Shown here: piece after piece, positions 16,814 to 24,807 of the stretch
Numbering within the stretch: position 1 is the stretch's first letter
Layout: every line of letters begins with the position of its first letter
NCBI GenBank assembly: GCA_963702695.1
Contig: CAVPDS010000001.1
Coordinates: 186,001 to 250,000, forward strand
DNA from: VAZQ01 sp963702695
GTDB lineage: Bacteria; Pseudomonadota; Alphaproteobacteria; Rhizobiales; Xanthobacteraceae
Direction of reading: 5' to 3'
DNA length: 64,000 nucleotides
Notes under the pieces: generated by a model
What the model was told of the DNA's origin: nothing
Databases searched by the model: none
The model's input: only the letters and a program-made list of their open reading frames with translations
Translations under genes and position numbers: made by a program

Positions 16814-18886
16814 ATGAACATCGTCGGCATCGACATCGGCGGCACGTTCACCGACCTGGTCGGCTGCATCGACGGACGCATCGTCACTTCGAAGACCTCG
16901 ACCGTGCCGGCCGACCCGACCCGCGGCGTCGCCGACAGCCTCGCGCTCGCGCATTGTCAGATGCCGGCGCTCGACGAGGTGCTGCACGGCTCGACCATCG
17001 CCATCAACACCGTGCTGGAGCGCAAGGGCGCGCGCACCGCGCTCATCACCACGCGCGGCTTCCGCGACACCTATGCGATCGGGCGCGGCAACCGGATCGA
17101 GGCATTCAATCTTTTCTTTCACCGGCCGAAGCCGCTGATTCCGCGCGACCTGACCTTCGAAGTCGGCGAGCGCATCAACGCCAAGGGCGAAGTGCTCACG
17201 CCGCTCGAGGACGAGGAGGTGCAGGCGCTGCTGGCGGTCTTCGCCGCCCACAAGATCGAAGCGGTCGCGGTCTGCCTGCTGCACGCCTACGCCAACCCGG
17301 CGCATGAGCAGCGCGTAGGCGAAATTCTGCGGGCCGCCTCCCCTCACCTGTTCGTCACGCTGTCGCACGAGATCGTGCGCGAATACCGCGAATACGAGCG
17401 CACCTCGACGACCGCGCTCAATGCCTTCGTCGGCCCACGGGTGCAGACCTATCTGCGCCGGCTCGAAAATTTCCTGCGCACGGAAAAGTTCGACGGCAAG
17501 ATCAGCATCATGCGCTCGAACGGCGGCGTGATGTCGATCGGCATCGCGCAGGAGCAGCCGGTCTCGATGATGGAATCGGGGCCGGTCGCCGGCATGATCG
17601 GCGCCGGACGGCTGGCGAAACTGCTCGGCATCGAGCGCGCGATCGGCTTCGACATGGGTGGCACCACCGCCAAGGCGAGCCTCATCACCAAGGGCGCGCC
17701 GGCGATCGAGGAGGGCTACGTCATCGGCCATCCCGTGAGCGGGCAGCCGATGCAGCTTCCCGTAGTCGACATCATCGAGGTCGGTGCGGGCGGCGGCTCG
17801 ATCGCCTGGGTCGATGCCATCGGCGGCATCCATGTCGGACCGGAAAGCGCGGGCGCCGATCCCGGCCCCGCCGCCTACGGCAAGGGCTCGACCGATCCGG
17901 TCGTGACCGACGCCGATTTCCTGCTCGGCCGGCTCAACGGCGAACGTTTCCTCAACGGTGCGATGCGGCTCGATCGCGCCGCCGCCGAACGCGCGGTGCA
18001 GGGCAGGATCGCCGGCCCGCTCAAGCTTGGCGTGGCGGAGGCAGCCTTGGGCATCGTGCAGATCGCCGACGCGTCGATGTCGCTCGCCGTGCGCGCGGTA
18101 TCGATCAACAAGGGCGTCGATCCGCGCCAATCCGCGATGATCGCGTTCGGCGGTGCCGGGCCGCTGCATGCAGTCGCGATCGCGCGCGAAATCTTCATTC
18201 CGAAGGTGATCGTTCCGAAAGTGCCGGGCACCTTTTCCGCGCTCGGCATGCTGATGGCATCGTGGCGGCAGGATTTCGTGCGCACGCTCTACGGCATGCT
18301 CGGCAAGCTCGACCGGGCGCAGGTCGAGGCTGTGTTCGCAGAACTCGCCGAGATGGGCCAGCGCCAGCTTGCGCGCGACGGCGTCAAGCCTGACGTTGCC
18401 GATTTCACCTTCCTCGCCGATCTCCGCTACGTCGGGCAGGAGCACACGATCGCGATCCCGGTCCGTCACCATGGCCTGCTCACCGGCGATTTCGAGCCGC
18501 TGCGAAAACTGTTCGACGCCGAGCACGACCAGCGCTACGGCCAGGCGGCGCCCGACGAGCGGCTGGAGATCGTCAATGTCCGCCTCGTGGTCACGGCCGG
18601 GCGGCCGGACACGCTGGCGGAGCGCTGGCTGGCTGAGCCGTGGGTCGCGGAAGCGCCGGTCGCGGACACCTGGCGCGAGGTGATTTTTTCGGACGCCGCA
18701 CGGCCGGTGCGCACGCGCATCGTCTGGCGGCCGTCACTTGCCGCCGGCGCGCGGATCGAAGGGCCCGCGGTGATCGAGGAGCCGAATGCGACCACGCTGA
18801 TCCATCCAGGTGATACGGTGACGGTGTCGGACGCGGGGCATCTGATTATCGACGTGGCGATCGATGGCGCGGGGGCGACTGCATGA
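16814..18886 (+). CDS. hyuA: Hydantoinase/oxoprolinase family protein, HyuA-type subunit
   Basis: A 690-residue ATP-dependent subunit of the hydantoinase A/5-oxoprolinase family. The N-terminal phosphate loop is DIGGTFTD (residues 7-14), the central domain has GFDMGGTTAKA, and DPGPAAYG and AFGGAGPLHA follow, so all typical blocks are present. Such subunits act with a HyuB-type partner to open hydantoin, oxoproline or N-methyl lactam rings, or to carboxylate ketones. No hyuB follows here; the only HyuB-type gene lies at 50730-52418 on the other strand. ATG 16814 is chosen because it opens directly on the domain. It follows the importer at 13095-16626, which may carry its substrate. Confidence 0.88.
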   Translation: MNIVGIDIGGTFTDLVGCIDGRIVTSKTSTVPADPTRGVADSLALAHCQMPALDEVLHGSTIAINTVLERKGARTALITTRGFRDTYAIGRGNRIEAFNLFFHRPKPLIPRDLTFEVGERINAKGEVLTPLEDEEVQALLAVFAAHKIEAVAVCLLHAYANPAHEQRVGEILRAASPHLFVTLSHEIVREYREYERTSTTALNAFVGPRVQTYLRRLENFLRTEKFDGKISIMRSNGGVMSIGIAQEQPVSMMESGPVAGMIGAGRLAKLLGIERAIGFDMGGTTAKASLITKGAPAIEEGYVIGHPVSGQPMQLPVVDIIEVGAGGGSIAWVDAIGGIHVGPESAGADPGPAAYGKGSTDPVVTDADFLLGRLNGERFLNGAMRLDRAAAERAVQGRIAGPLKLGVAEAALGIVQIADASMSLAVRAVSINKGVDPRQSAMIAFGGAGPLHAVAIAREIFIPKVIVPKVPGTFSALGMLMASWRQDFVRTLYGMLGKLDRAQVEAVFAELAEMGQRQLARDGVKPDVADFTFLADLRYVGQEHTIAIPVRHHGLLTGDFEPLRKLFDAEHDQRYGQAAPDERLEIVNVRLVVTAGRPDTLAERWLAEPWVAEAPVADTWREVIFSDAARPVRTRIVWRPSLAAGARIEGPAVIEEPNATTLIHPGDTVTVSDAGHLIIDVAIDGAGATA

Positions 18887-18897
18887 GTTTGTTTGCT

Positions 18898-18930
18898 GTC
18901 GTCCCCGCGAAAATCTTTCGCAGGACGACC
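18898..18930. repeat. Degenerate type A hairpin
   Basis: GTCGTCCCCGCGAAA and TTTCGCAGGACGAC form a single near-perfect stem with a three-base loop, just after the hyuA stop. It lacks the paired second arm of the full element and no T-tract follows, so I do not call it a terminator. Confidence 0.65.
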
Positions 18931-18973
18931 GGATGAGAGACCATCATTTGCACCTGGCGCATGAGGGACTGCG

Positions 18974-19894
18974 ATGCAGGATTTCGATGTGGTGGTCATC
19001 GGGGCGGGCGTGGCGGGGTTGACCGCGGCGATGTTTGCGGGCCGCTACGGCCTCAAGGTCGTGGTCGTCGACCGCACCGGCGTCGGCGGGCAGATCGTGA
19101 ATGCCGAGCGAGTCGAGAATTTCCCGGGCTTTCCGCAAGGGATCGGGGGCCACGAACTGGGTCCGCTGCTGCATGAGCAGGCCGAGGCCGCAGGCGCGGA
19201 GTTCATGCTCGACACGGTCGAGGCGATCGAGCTCGACCGCGAGCAGCGCATTGTGCGCGGCGTGGGCCAGACGTTGCGCGCGCCGGCGGTTATCATCACC
19301 GCTGGGTCGACGCTGCGGTCGCTGGGGATTCCGGGCGAGGAGAAGTTTGTGGGGCGCGGCGTGTCGCATTGCGCCTCCTGCGACGGGCCGTTCTTCCGCG
19401 GGCAGGAGGTGTGCGTGGTCGGCGGCGGCGATTCCGCGCTCGACGAGGCGCTGGTACTTGCGGGCTTTGCCTCGCGGGTGAGCGTCATTCACCGCGGTCG
19501 TGAGTTTCGTGCGCAGAAGGTGCTGCGCGACCGCGCGGCGGCGACAGACAATATCGAGGTCGTGCCCGACACCGACATTGAGGAGATTATCGGGGCCGAC
19601 GCGGTATCCGCTGTTCGCCTGCGCGGGCCTGGCGGCGCCCTCCGCACCCAGGCGGTCAAGGCCGTATTCGTCGCCATCGGCTTAGCGCCCGACACCACAT
19701 TCCTTGAGGGCATCGTGGCGCTCGACCCGGGCGGTCATGTCGAGACCGACCTGGTGATGCAGACTTCGGTGCCGGGCATCTTTGCCGCCGGCGACATCCG
19801 CAAGAACTCCATCGCCATGCTGGCGGCCTCCGCCGGCGATGGCGCGACCGCGGCGGTCGCGGCGTTTCGGTATTTGCGAGCAACAGCGATGTAG
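18974..19894 (+). CDS. Thioredoxin reductase-like FAD/NAD(P)H oxidoreductase
   Basis: A 306-residue two-dinucleotide-fold flavoprotein with the low-molecular-weight thioredoxin reductase layout. FAD-binding GAGVAG is at 10-15, the redox CASC at Cys133/Cys136 (followed by DG), the pyridine-nucleotide-binding GGGDSALDE at 150-158, and the C-terminal FAD site is FAAGDI. The dinucleotide-specificity patch reads HRGREFRAQ where E. coli-type enzymes have HRRxxFRA, so cofactor preference may differ. It precedes a CxxC protein (19989) by 94 bp and may be its reductant. A general housekeeping trxB is expected elsewhere in the genome, so this is probably a dedicated copy. Confidence 0.85.
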   Translation: MQDFDVVVIGAGVAGLTAAMFAGRYGLKVVVVDRTGVGGQIVNAERVENFPGFPQGIGGHELGPLLHEQAEAAGAEFMLDTVEAIELDREQRIVRGVGQTLRAPAVIITAGSTLRSLGIPGEEKFVGRGVSHCASCDGPFFRGQEVCVVGGGDSALDEALVLAGFASRVSVIHRGREFRAQKVLRDRAAATDNIEVVPDTDIEEIIGADAVSAVRLRGPGGALRTQAVKAVFVAIGLAPDTTFLEGIVALDPGGHVETDLVMQTSVPGIFAAGDIRKNSIAMLAASAGDGATAAVAAFRYLRATAM

Positions 19895-19988
19895 CCTTGC
19901 TCCGCCTCGGAGCCCGATGCGCTTGGCTTGCCGCGGCCGCAGGCTTATAGTTCTGCAAGATATTCGCCAACGGCCCGAGGATTGCCCC

Positions 19989-20615
19989 ATGAACAAGATC
20001 GTCAGCACACCGAGCGATCTGAGCGCGCTCGAAACGCTCGATTCCAATGAGAAGATCACGGTTTTCAATCCGGTCGGCTATCCGCCGAAAGTGGCGAAGA
20101 AGACCCCCGCGCCGCGGCCCGAAAGCCTCGACGGCAAGACCATCTACCTGGTCGACTGCCGCTTCGATGATTCGATCGAGCTGCTCAAGCAGGTGCAGGG
20201 CTGGCTTGGCGAGCACATGCCGGCGGTGAAGACCAAGATGATTTCGCTGTCCGCCACCTACCAGCACGACGATCCGAAGACCTGGAACGAGATCAAGGCG
20301 AACGGCGATGCCGCCATCGTCGGCGTCGGCCATTGCAGCAACTGCGCGCCCGCGGTCGCGACCCATTCGATCACCCTCGAGACCAAGTACGGCGTGCCGA
20401 CGGTCGCGCTGCACACCGAGAAGTTCGATCGCGTGGTGGCGTCGGTGACCAAGATGGCGGGCCTGCCGGAAGCACCGCGCGCGTTCGTGCCGATGCCGGT
20501 CATGGGCAAGACCGCACAAGAGCTGCGCGCCTATGTCAACGGCAAGGACCCCATCACCGGCAAGCCGGTCATGCAGGAGGTCATCGCGGCGCTCACCACC
20601 GCGCTGAATGGCTGA
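19989..20615 (+). CDS. UGSC-family-like protein with CxxC in place of UxxC
   Basis: A 208-residue cytoplasmic protein. The central block AAIVGVGHCSNCAPAVATHS matches the GxGD-U-G-S-C region of the UGSC family of (seleno)proteins, with Cys116 where selenocysteine is found and Cys119 at the second position. The N-terminal LDGKTIYLVDCRFDDS and the following YGVPTVALHTEKF also fit that family. The codons are TGC, so no selenocysteine is implied. The motif suggests a redox-active or electrophile-binding thiol pair. The function of the family is not established. It lies between a thioredoxin-reductase-like gene and an uncharacterised partner that starts three bases after its stop. Confidence 0.65.
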   Translation: MNKIVSTPSDLSALETLDSNEKITVFNPVGYPPKVAKKTPAPRPESLDGKTIYLVDCRFDDSIELLKQVQGWLGEHMPAVKTKMISLSATYQHDDPKTWNEIKANGDAAIVGVGHCSNCAPAVATHSITLETKYGVPTVALHTEKFDRVVASVTKMAGLPEAPRAFVPMPVMGKTAQELRAYVNGKDPITGKPVMQEVIAALTTALNG

Positions 20616-20618
20616 CGC

Positions 20619-21680
20619 ATGGCCGAGTTCGAGCGTACGACGCCGCGTCTGGTCGAGCCGGACACCGAAGACAATCTCCAGCAGCTCTTTCTCGACAACA
20701 AGTGGACGGACGGTCTGCCGATCGTCCTCCCCACCGCCAAACGCGTCCAGGCGATGCTGGCCGGCACGAGCCGCAAGCCGGACGAGATCGTCGGCCGGCT
20801 GCAGCCGACCGAATTCCGGGTGGCCTGGGAATTCACGGTCGAGAAGGTCGCGGTCAACGCCGTGATGGCGGGCGCGAAGCCCGAATACTTTCCGGTCATC
20901 CTGGCGCTCGCTTCGTCTGGGGTATCGGCGCGGCATTCGACTTCGAGCTCGGCCTCGGTGATGTGCGTGGTGAATGGGCCGATCCGCCAGCAGATCAACA
21001 TGAACTGCGGCATCGGCGCGATGGGCCCCTACAACCACGCCAACGCCACCATCGGCCGCGCCTACGGCCTGCTCTCGCAGAACCTGCAGGGTGGCTCCGA
21101 GCCCGGCGTCTCGTTCATGGGCTCGCAGGGCAACAACTACACCTACAACAACCTCACGTTCGCAGAGAACGAGGAGCGCAGCCCCTGGGAGCCGCTGCAC
21201 GTGACGAAAGGCTTCAAGGCGGCCGACAGCGCAGTCAGCATCTTCAATGGTTGCCGCTCGACCACGTTCTGCCTCGGGCTGCGCGAGAAATACTGGCGCG
21301 AGCACGTGCGCGACATGCTCACCGGCATCGACGGTCACTCCGCGCCTTGCCTGCTGCTCGATCCGCTGACCGCGCGCCAATTCATCGACCGCGGCAGCTT
21401 CGACCAGAAGGACAAGCTCACCCGCTTCATCCACGAGACCGCGCAGATGCCGGCCGGCCGCTACTGGGACCTGCAGCTCGTGCAGAACTACGTCTATCCC
21501 TGGGCGACCTTCGGCCAGGAGCCGATGGCGACCTGGCTCAAGGCGGGTGAGCAGGAACTGATCAATCACTTCCCGCAGGACGACGTCAACGTCGTGGTCG
21601 TCGGCGGCGAGTCCAATGCCTATTGGCGCATCATGGGCGCCAAGTACCGCAAGACGGTTTCGATCGACGCGTGGCGGTGA
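20619..21680 (+). CDS. Uncharacterised protein, partner of the UGSC-like protein
   Basis: A 353-residue protein with no signal peptide and no membrane segment. I recognise no enzyme family with certainty. Distinct conserved-looking blocks are WTDGLPIVLPT (29-39), a Ser-rich stretch before VVNGPIRQQINMNCGIGAMG (118-137, including Cys130), GGSEPGVSFMGSQGN (about 158-171) and the C-terminal VVVVGGESNAYW. Glycine- and asparagine-rich turns plus Cys116 and Cys130 suggest an enzyme with a buried thiol. The gene starts at ATG 20619, three bases after its neighbour, so the pair is translationally linked and probably one complex. Confidence 0.6.
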   Translation: MAEFERTTPRLVEPDTEDNLQQLFLDNKWTDGLPIVLPTAKRVQAMLAGTSRKPDEIVGRLQPTEFRVAWEFTVEKVAVNAVMAGAKPEYFPVILALASSGVSARHSTSSSASVMCVVNGPIRQQINMNCGIGAMGPYNHANATIGRAYGLLSQNLQGGSEPGVSFMGSQGNNYTYNNLTFAENEERSPWEPLHVTKGFKAADSAVSIFNGCRSTTFCLGLREKYWREHVRDMLTGIDGHSAPCLLLDPLTARQFIDRGSFDQKDKLTRFIHETAQMPAGRYWDLQLVQNYVYPWATFGQEPMATWLKAGEQELINHFPQDDVNVVVVGGESNAYWRIMGAKYRKTVSIDAWR

Positions 21681-21685
21681 CCTAG

Positions 21686-23125
21686 ATGGACAGGCTGCGG
21701 CGGCGCGAGGTCCTGCGGGGAATCGCTGGCGTGGCGCTTTGTGCTCCGGCGCTGCTGCGCGGCTCGCCGGCCCGTGCCGACCTGCCGCCGCTGCCGACGA
21801 TTTCCAGCGGCGATGCGTTGCTCGTTCCTGCCCCCGCGGCCGGCGCCGACAAATACCGGCCGTACAATCTGCGCACCCGCCTGCAGCCGCAGTTGCGCGT
21901 GCTGTGCAGGACCGCGCGGGGGGTTGGCGGCGCAGTCGACTGGGCGCGCAGCAATCGCGTGCCGTTTGCGGTGCGCAGCGGCGGACATTCCTACGAAGGC
22001 CTTTCGGAAAGCACGAGCGTCGTCATCGATACGCGGCTGATGACGGCGGCGATCGTCAACGCCGCGAGCCGCACGGTGACGGTCGGCGCGGGGGCGCAGC
22101 TCGGCGACATCTACAAGACGGTCGCCGCGCGGGGCTTTGCGCTCCCGGCCGGGTCCTGCCCGACGGTCGGCATCACCGGTCATGCCCTGAGCGGCGGCTT
22201 TGGCCATCTCGCGCGTGCGTTCGGTCTCGCCTGCGACAACCTCGACTGGATCGAGCTGGTCGATCCGCAGGGACACGTCGTCACGGCGGACCGTCAGAAC
22301 AACGCGGATCTGTTCTGGGCGTGCCGCGGCGGCGGCGGCGGGTCCTTCGGCGCGGTCACCCGCCTGCGCTTCAAGCTGCATCCGCTCGCCCATGCGCTGG
22401 TGTACGGCGTGACCTGGACGCCGGCCGAGAGCGCGGCGGTGCGGTTGGTGCAGGCGTGGCAAGCCTGGGCCCCGCAAGCGCCCGACGGCATCAGCTCGAT
22501 CCTGCGCATCAGCCGGCACGGCGCCGGCAAAGTCGAGCTGCACTGCGCGGGGCAGTCGATCGGCTCCGAAAGCCAGTTGCGGCGCGAGCTGAAGAATTTG
22601 CTGAGCGTCGCGGCGCCGGGCATTGCGCTGCGGGTCTCGTCGAAGACGTTCATCAATGCGGTCCGTTATTTCGCGGGCGGCGACGATGATCCGACCTTCC
22701 TCAAGGGCAAGTCGGATTATGTGACGTCGCCGCTGACCGACGACGGCATCCTGGCCCTGCTGCATGGCTTGGGACAGCTTCCGGACAATTCGATTTCGGT
22801 CGTTTGCGACGCCTATGGCGGCGCTGTTGCGCGCACCGATGCGAGCGGTACCGCGTTCGTTCACCGTGCCGGCACGCGCTTCGGCATGCAATACGTTTCG
22901 ACCTGGGACGACGCCAGCGACACTCCGGCGCGGCTGGCGCGCATGAGCTCGCTGTATGCGGCGATGCGGCCCTACGTTTCAGGCGGCGCCTACATCGGGT
23001 ATTGCGATCTCGATCTCGCCGACTGGGCGGAGGCCTATTGGGCCGCAAACCTTCCGCGGCTGCGCGCGATCAAGTCCACGTTTGACCCGGACAATGTATT
23101 CGCGCACGCGCAGAGCGTTCGTTGA
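21686..23125 (+). CDS. Exported FAD-linked oxidase (BBE-like, bicovalent flavin)
   Basis: A 479-residue oxidoreductase of the PCMH-type FAD-binding family with a C-terminal berberine-bridge-enzyme domain. The leader (RRREVLRGIAG, cleavage near ARADLPP) is Tat-like. RSGGHSYEG places His101, and GSCPTVGITGH places Cys158, at the two positions that attach FAD covalently in glucooligosaccharide-oxidase-type enzymes, so bicovalent flavin is predicted. The BBE end (WAANLPRLRAIKSTFDPDN) is intact. Substrates in this family are sugars, alcohols and alkaloids. It starts six bases after the previous stop and may belong to the same transcript, though it acts outside the cytoplasm. Confidence 0.85.
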   Translation: MDRLRRREVLRGIAGVALCAPALLRGSPARADLPPLPTISSGDALLVPAPAAGADKYRPYNLRTRLQPQLRVLCRTARGVGGAVDWARSNRVPFAVRSGGHSYEGLSESTSVVIDTRLMTAAIVNAASRTVTVGAGAQLGDIYKTVAARGFALPAGSCPTVGITGHALSGGFGHLARAFGLACDNLDWIELVDPQGHVVTADRQNNADLFWACRGGGGGSFGAVTRLRFKLHPLAHALVYGVTWTPAESAAVRLVQAWQAWAPQAPDGISSILRISRHGAGKVELHCAGQSIGSESQLRRELKNLLSVAAPGIALRVSSKTFINAVRYFAGGDDDPTFLKGKSDYVTSPLTDDGILALLHGLGQLPDNSISVVCDAYGGAVARTDASGTAFVHRAGTRFGMQYVSTWDDASDTPARLARMSSLYAAMRPYVSGGAYIGYCDLDLADWAEAYWAANLPRLRAIKSTFDPDNVFAHAQSVR

Positions 23126-23746
23126 TTCGCTTCCTATGAACGCCTGGCCGCCCATTCCCGGGCAGGCGGGGTATCGGCAGCATGAGGTGATGGACGACCT
23201 CATCATGGCTGCCCTTCGCACCTCGTTGACCATGATTGCCACCCCAGGACGGTCGTTCGCGAGAAAAGGGACTCGGTCGCTGATTCGGTTCCTGCGTCCC
23301 GGAATACCGGTGGCGGCAACCGAGGGTAGTGATCCTTTGCGACAAATGAATGCGCGCAAATTCTCCCCGCGGAGCTTGCACCAGCGCACATGTGAGGCCA
23401 CTGGTCGCGCATTTTGGTCCCTTTCCGTACGGAACTCGTTGCGCAACTGCAACACAACCGTGCGATTCAAAATGACAGCGCCCAAATTTCACGTCTTTGA
23501 ATTGAAGTATCAATTTCTCCTCGTTAGCGTCGACGTGGATGAAGCCCGCATCTGATTATCGGAGCGAAGTCGTCGAGTCCCCCTGGCCGAGACGTTCGGC
23601 GTGGAACTCAAACTCGGGGGCAAGCAGTGCGGGTGTTGATCGGCACGCCCTTGGCGTTGCCGGGGAGTGCCGTATGCGTTCGGGCGAGGCGTGGGCCTCT
23701 GCGGGCGCAGCGGAATTGGGGCAACTATCATTGTGGGGAGACAGCA
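23126..23746. other. 621-bp gap without a convincing gene
   Basis: Base composition is visibly lower in GC than in the flanking genes. Open frames exist on both strands (for example from ATG 23136 and on the reverse strand to 23485), but none has a ribosome site plus family resemblance or alphaproteobacterial codon bias. The right part presumably holds the promoter of the outer-membrane protein gene at 23747. I could not identify a clean promoter. Confidence 0.5.
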
Positions 23747-24577
23747 ATGAACAGACGAACAGCACTAGGGCTCGCTGCGGCTGCTGCAATCGCAATACCG
23801 CAGCTTGCACAAGCGGCGGACATGCCGTTGAAAGCGCCGATCATGAAGGCGCCGCCACCCGTCTTTACATGGACGGGCTGCTATATCGGCGGCAACGTCG
23901 GGGGCAAGTCAGCCTCGCACGAGGGGTCGCTGACGAGCGCGGCAGCCGGCTCCGGTACTTTGGCCTCGGCGGCCAGCACTCTCGCGTTCGAGCGCGAATC
24001 CGTGACCACGGCGATTGGTGGCGGCCAATTCGGGTGTAACTACCAGACCGGCCAGTTCGTGCTCGGTGCCGAAATCGACGCCGATGCGCAACGCTGGAGT
24101 GAAACGCGGACGCTCACCGGCTTACCGATTGCCCCGTTCGTCGCGGGCGACAGCTTCTCGGTTCGCAGCCGCTGGCAGGCCTCGGCACGCGCCCGCCTTG
24201 GCTATACCTGGGACCGCATGCTGCTCTATGTGACCGGCGGCGCCGCCTGGACTGACATGCAGGGGGGTGTGAACTTCATTCCGACCGTCGCGGGTGGCAT
24301 CGCGTTCCCGGCGGACGTGTTCAGCGAACGCAAGACCCGCGTCGGCGCCACTTTCGGCGGCGGCTTGGAATATGCGTTCACCAACGCCTGGAGCGCGGGC
24401 GTGGAAGGCCGCTACACCTGGTACGGATCGCAGAGCTTCAACGGCGGATCGCTCGCGACCGTCGGGCTCCCCGGTGCGGTTCCTACGTTCACCCTTGCGC
24501 CGATCACGCAGTCCATCAAGCTCAACACCGCGGAAGCGATGGTGAAGCTGAACTACCACTTCGGCGCCGGGTACTGA
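23747..24577 (+). CDS. Outer-membrane beta-barrel protein (Omp25/RopB-like)
   Basis: A 276-residue protein with a classical signal peptide (NRRTALGLAAAAAIAIPQLA, cleavage after AQA) and the hallmark MPLKAP...FTWTGCYIGGNVGG start of the rhizobial Omp25/RopB-type eight-stranded barrels. Alternating strands such as RARLGYTWDRMLLYVTGGAAW continue to the C-terminal AEAMVKLNYHFGAGY. The start ATG 23747 has GGGGAG upstream. It stands alone with its own terminator at 24615-24649. Members of this family are abundant structural or stress-related surface proteins; no specific ligand can be inferred. Confidence 0.88.
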   Translation: MNRRTALGLAAAAAIAIPQLAQAADMPLKAPIMKAPPPVFTWTGCYIGGNVGGKSASHEGSLTSAAAGSGTLASAASTLAFERESVTTAIGGGQFGCNYQTGQFVLGAEIDADAQRWSETRTLTGLPIAPFVAGDSFSVRSRWQASARARLGYTWDRMLLYVTGGAAWTDMQGGVNFIPTVAGGIAFPADVFSERKTRVGATFGGGLEYAFTNAWSAGVEGRYTWYGSQSFNGGSLATVGLPGAVPTFTLAPITQSIKLNTAEAMVKLNYHFGAGY

Positions 24578-24614
24578 TCAAGGCAAATCCTTCGCGCACA
24601 CGAGCGTGAAACAA

Positions 24615-24649
24615 GCCCCGCGCCGCAAGACGCGGGGTTTTCTTTTGCC
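24615..24649 (+). terminator. Rho-independent terminator
   Basis: A seven-base-pair stem CCCCGCG (24616-24622) / CGCGGGG (24631-24637) with an eight-base loop is followed by TTTTCTTTT. It lies 38 bp after the stop of the outer-membrane protein and is the clearest terminator in the window. Confidence 0.9.
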
Positions 24650-24807
24650 GCGCATGGTCTTAATGAACCTAGGCGGCCATCCACTTCGTTAAAAGGCTTT
24701 TTTCGAAGGCAATAGATTTGCCGGTCAGGCCCGGCAATGGCGACCCATGAGTCAATATCTGCGTGGGTTGGGATTATCTGAAAAGGCTGCAGCGGTTCGG
24801 ATCACGC

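Noticed and set aside
18898..18930. Rho-independent terminator after hyuA
   Set aside because: The stem is strong but no run of T follows, and the sequence matches the type A repeat family.
19989..20615. Selenocysteine insertion in the UGSC-like protein
   Set aside because: The motif codons are TGC at both cysteines; there is no in-frame TGA at the motif.
22956..23555. Open frames in the gap between the FAD oxidase and the outer-membrane protein
   Set aside because: No ribosome site, no domain and unusual codon use. They overlap the end of the oxidase or lie in low-GC DNA. Recorded as a gap.
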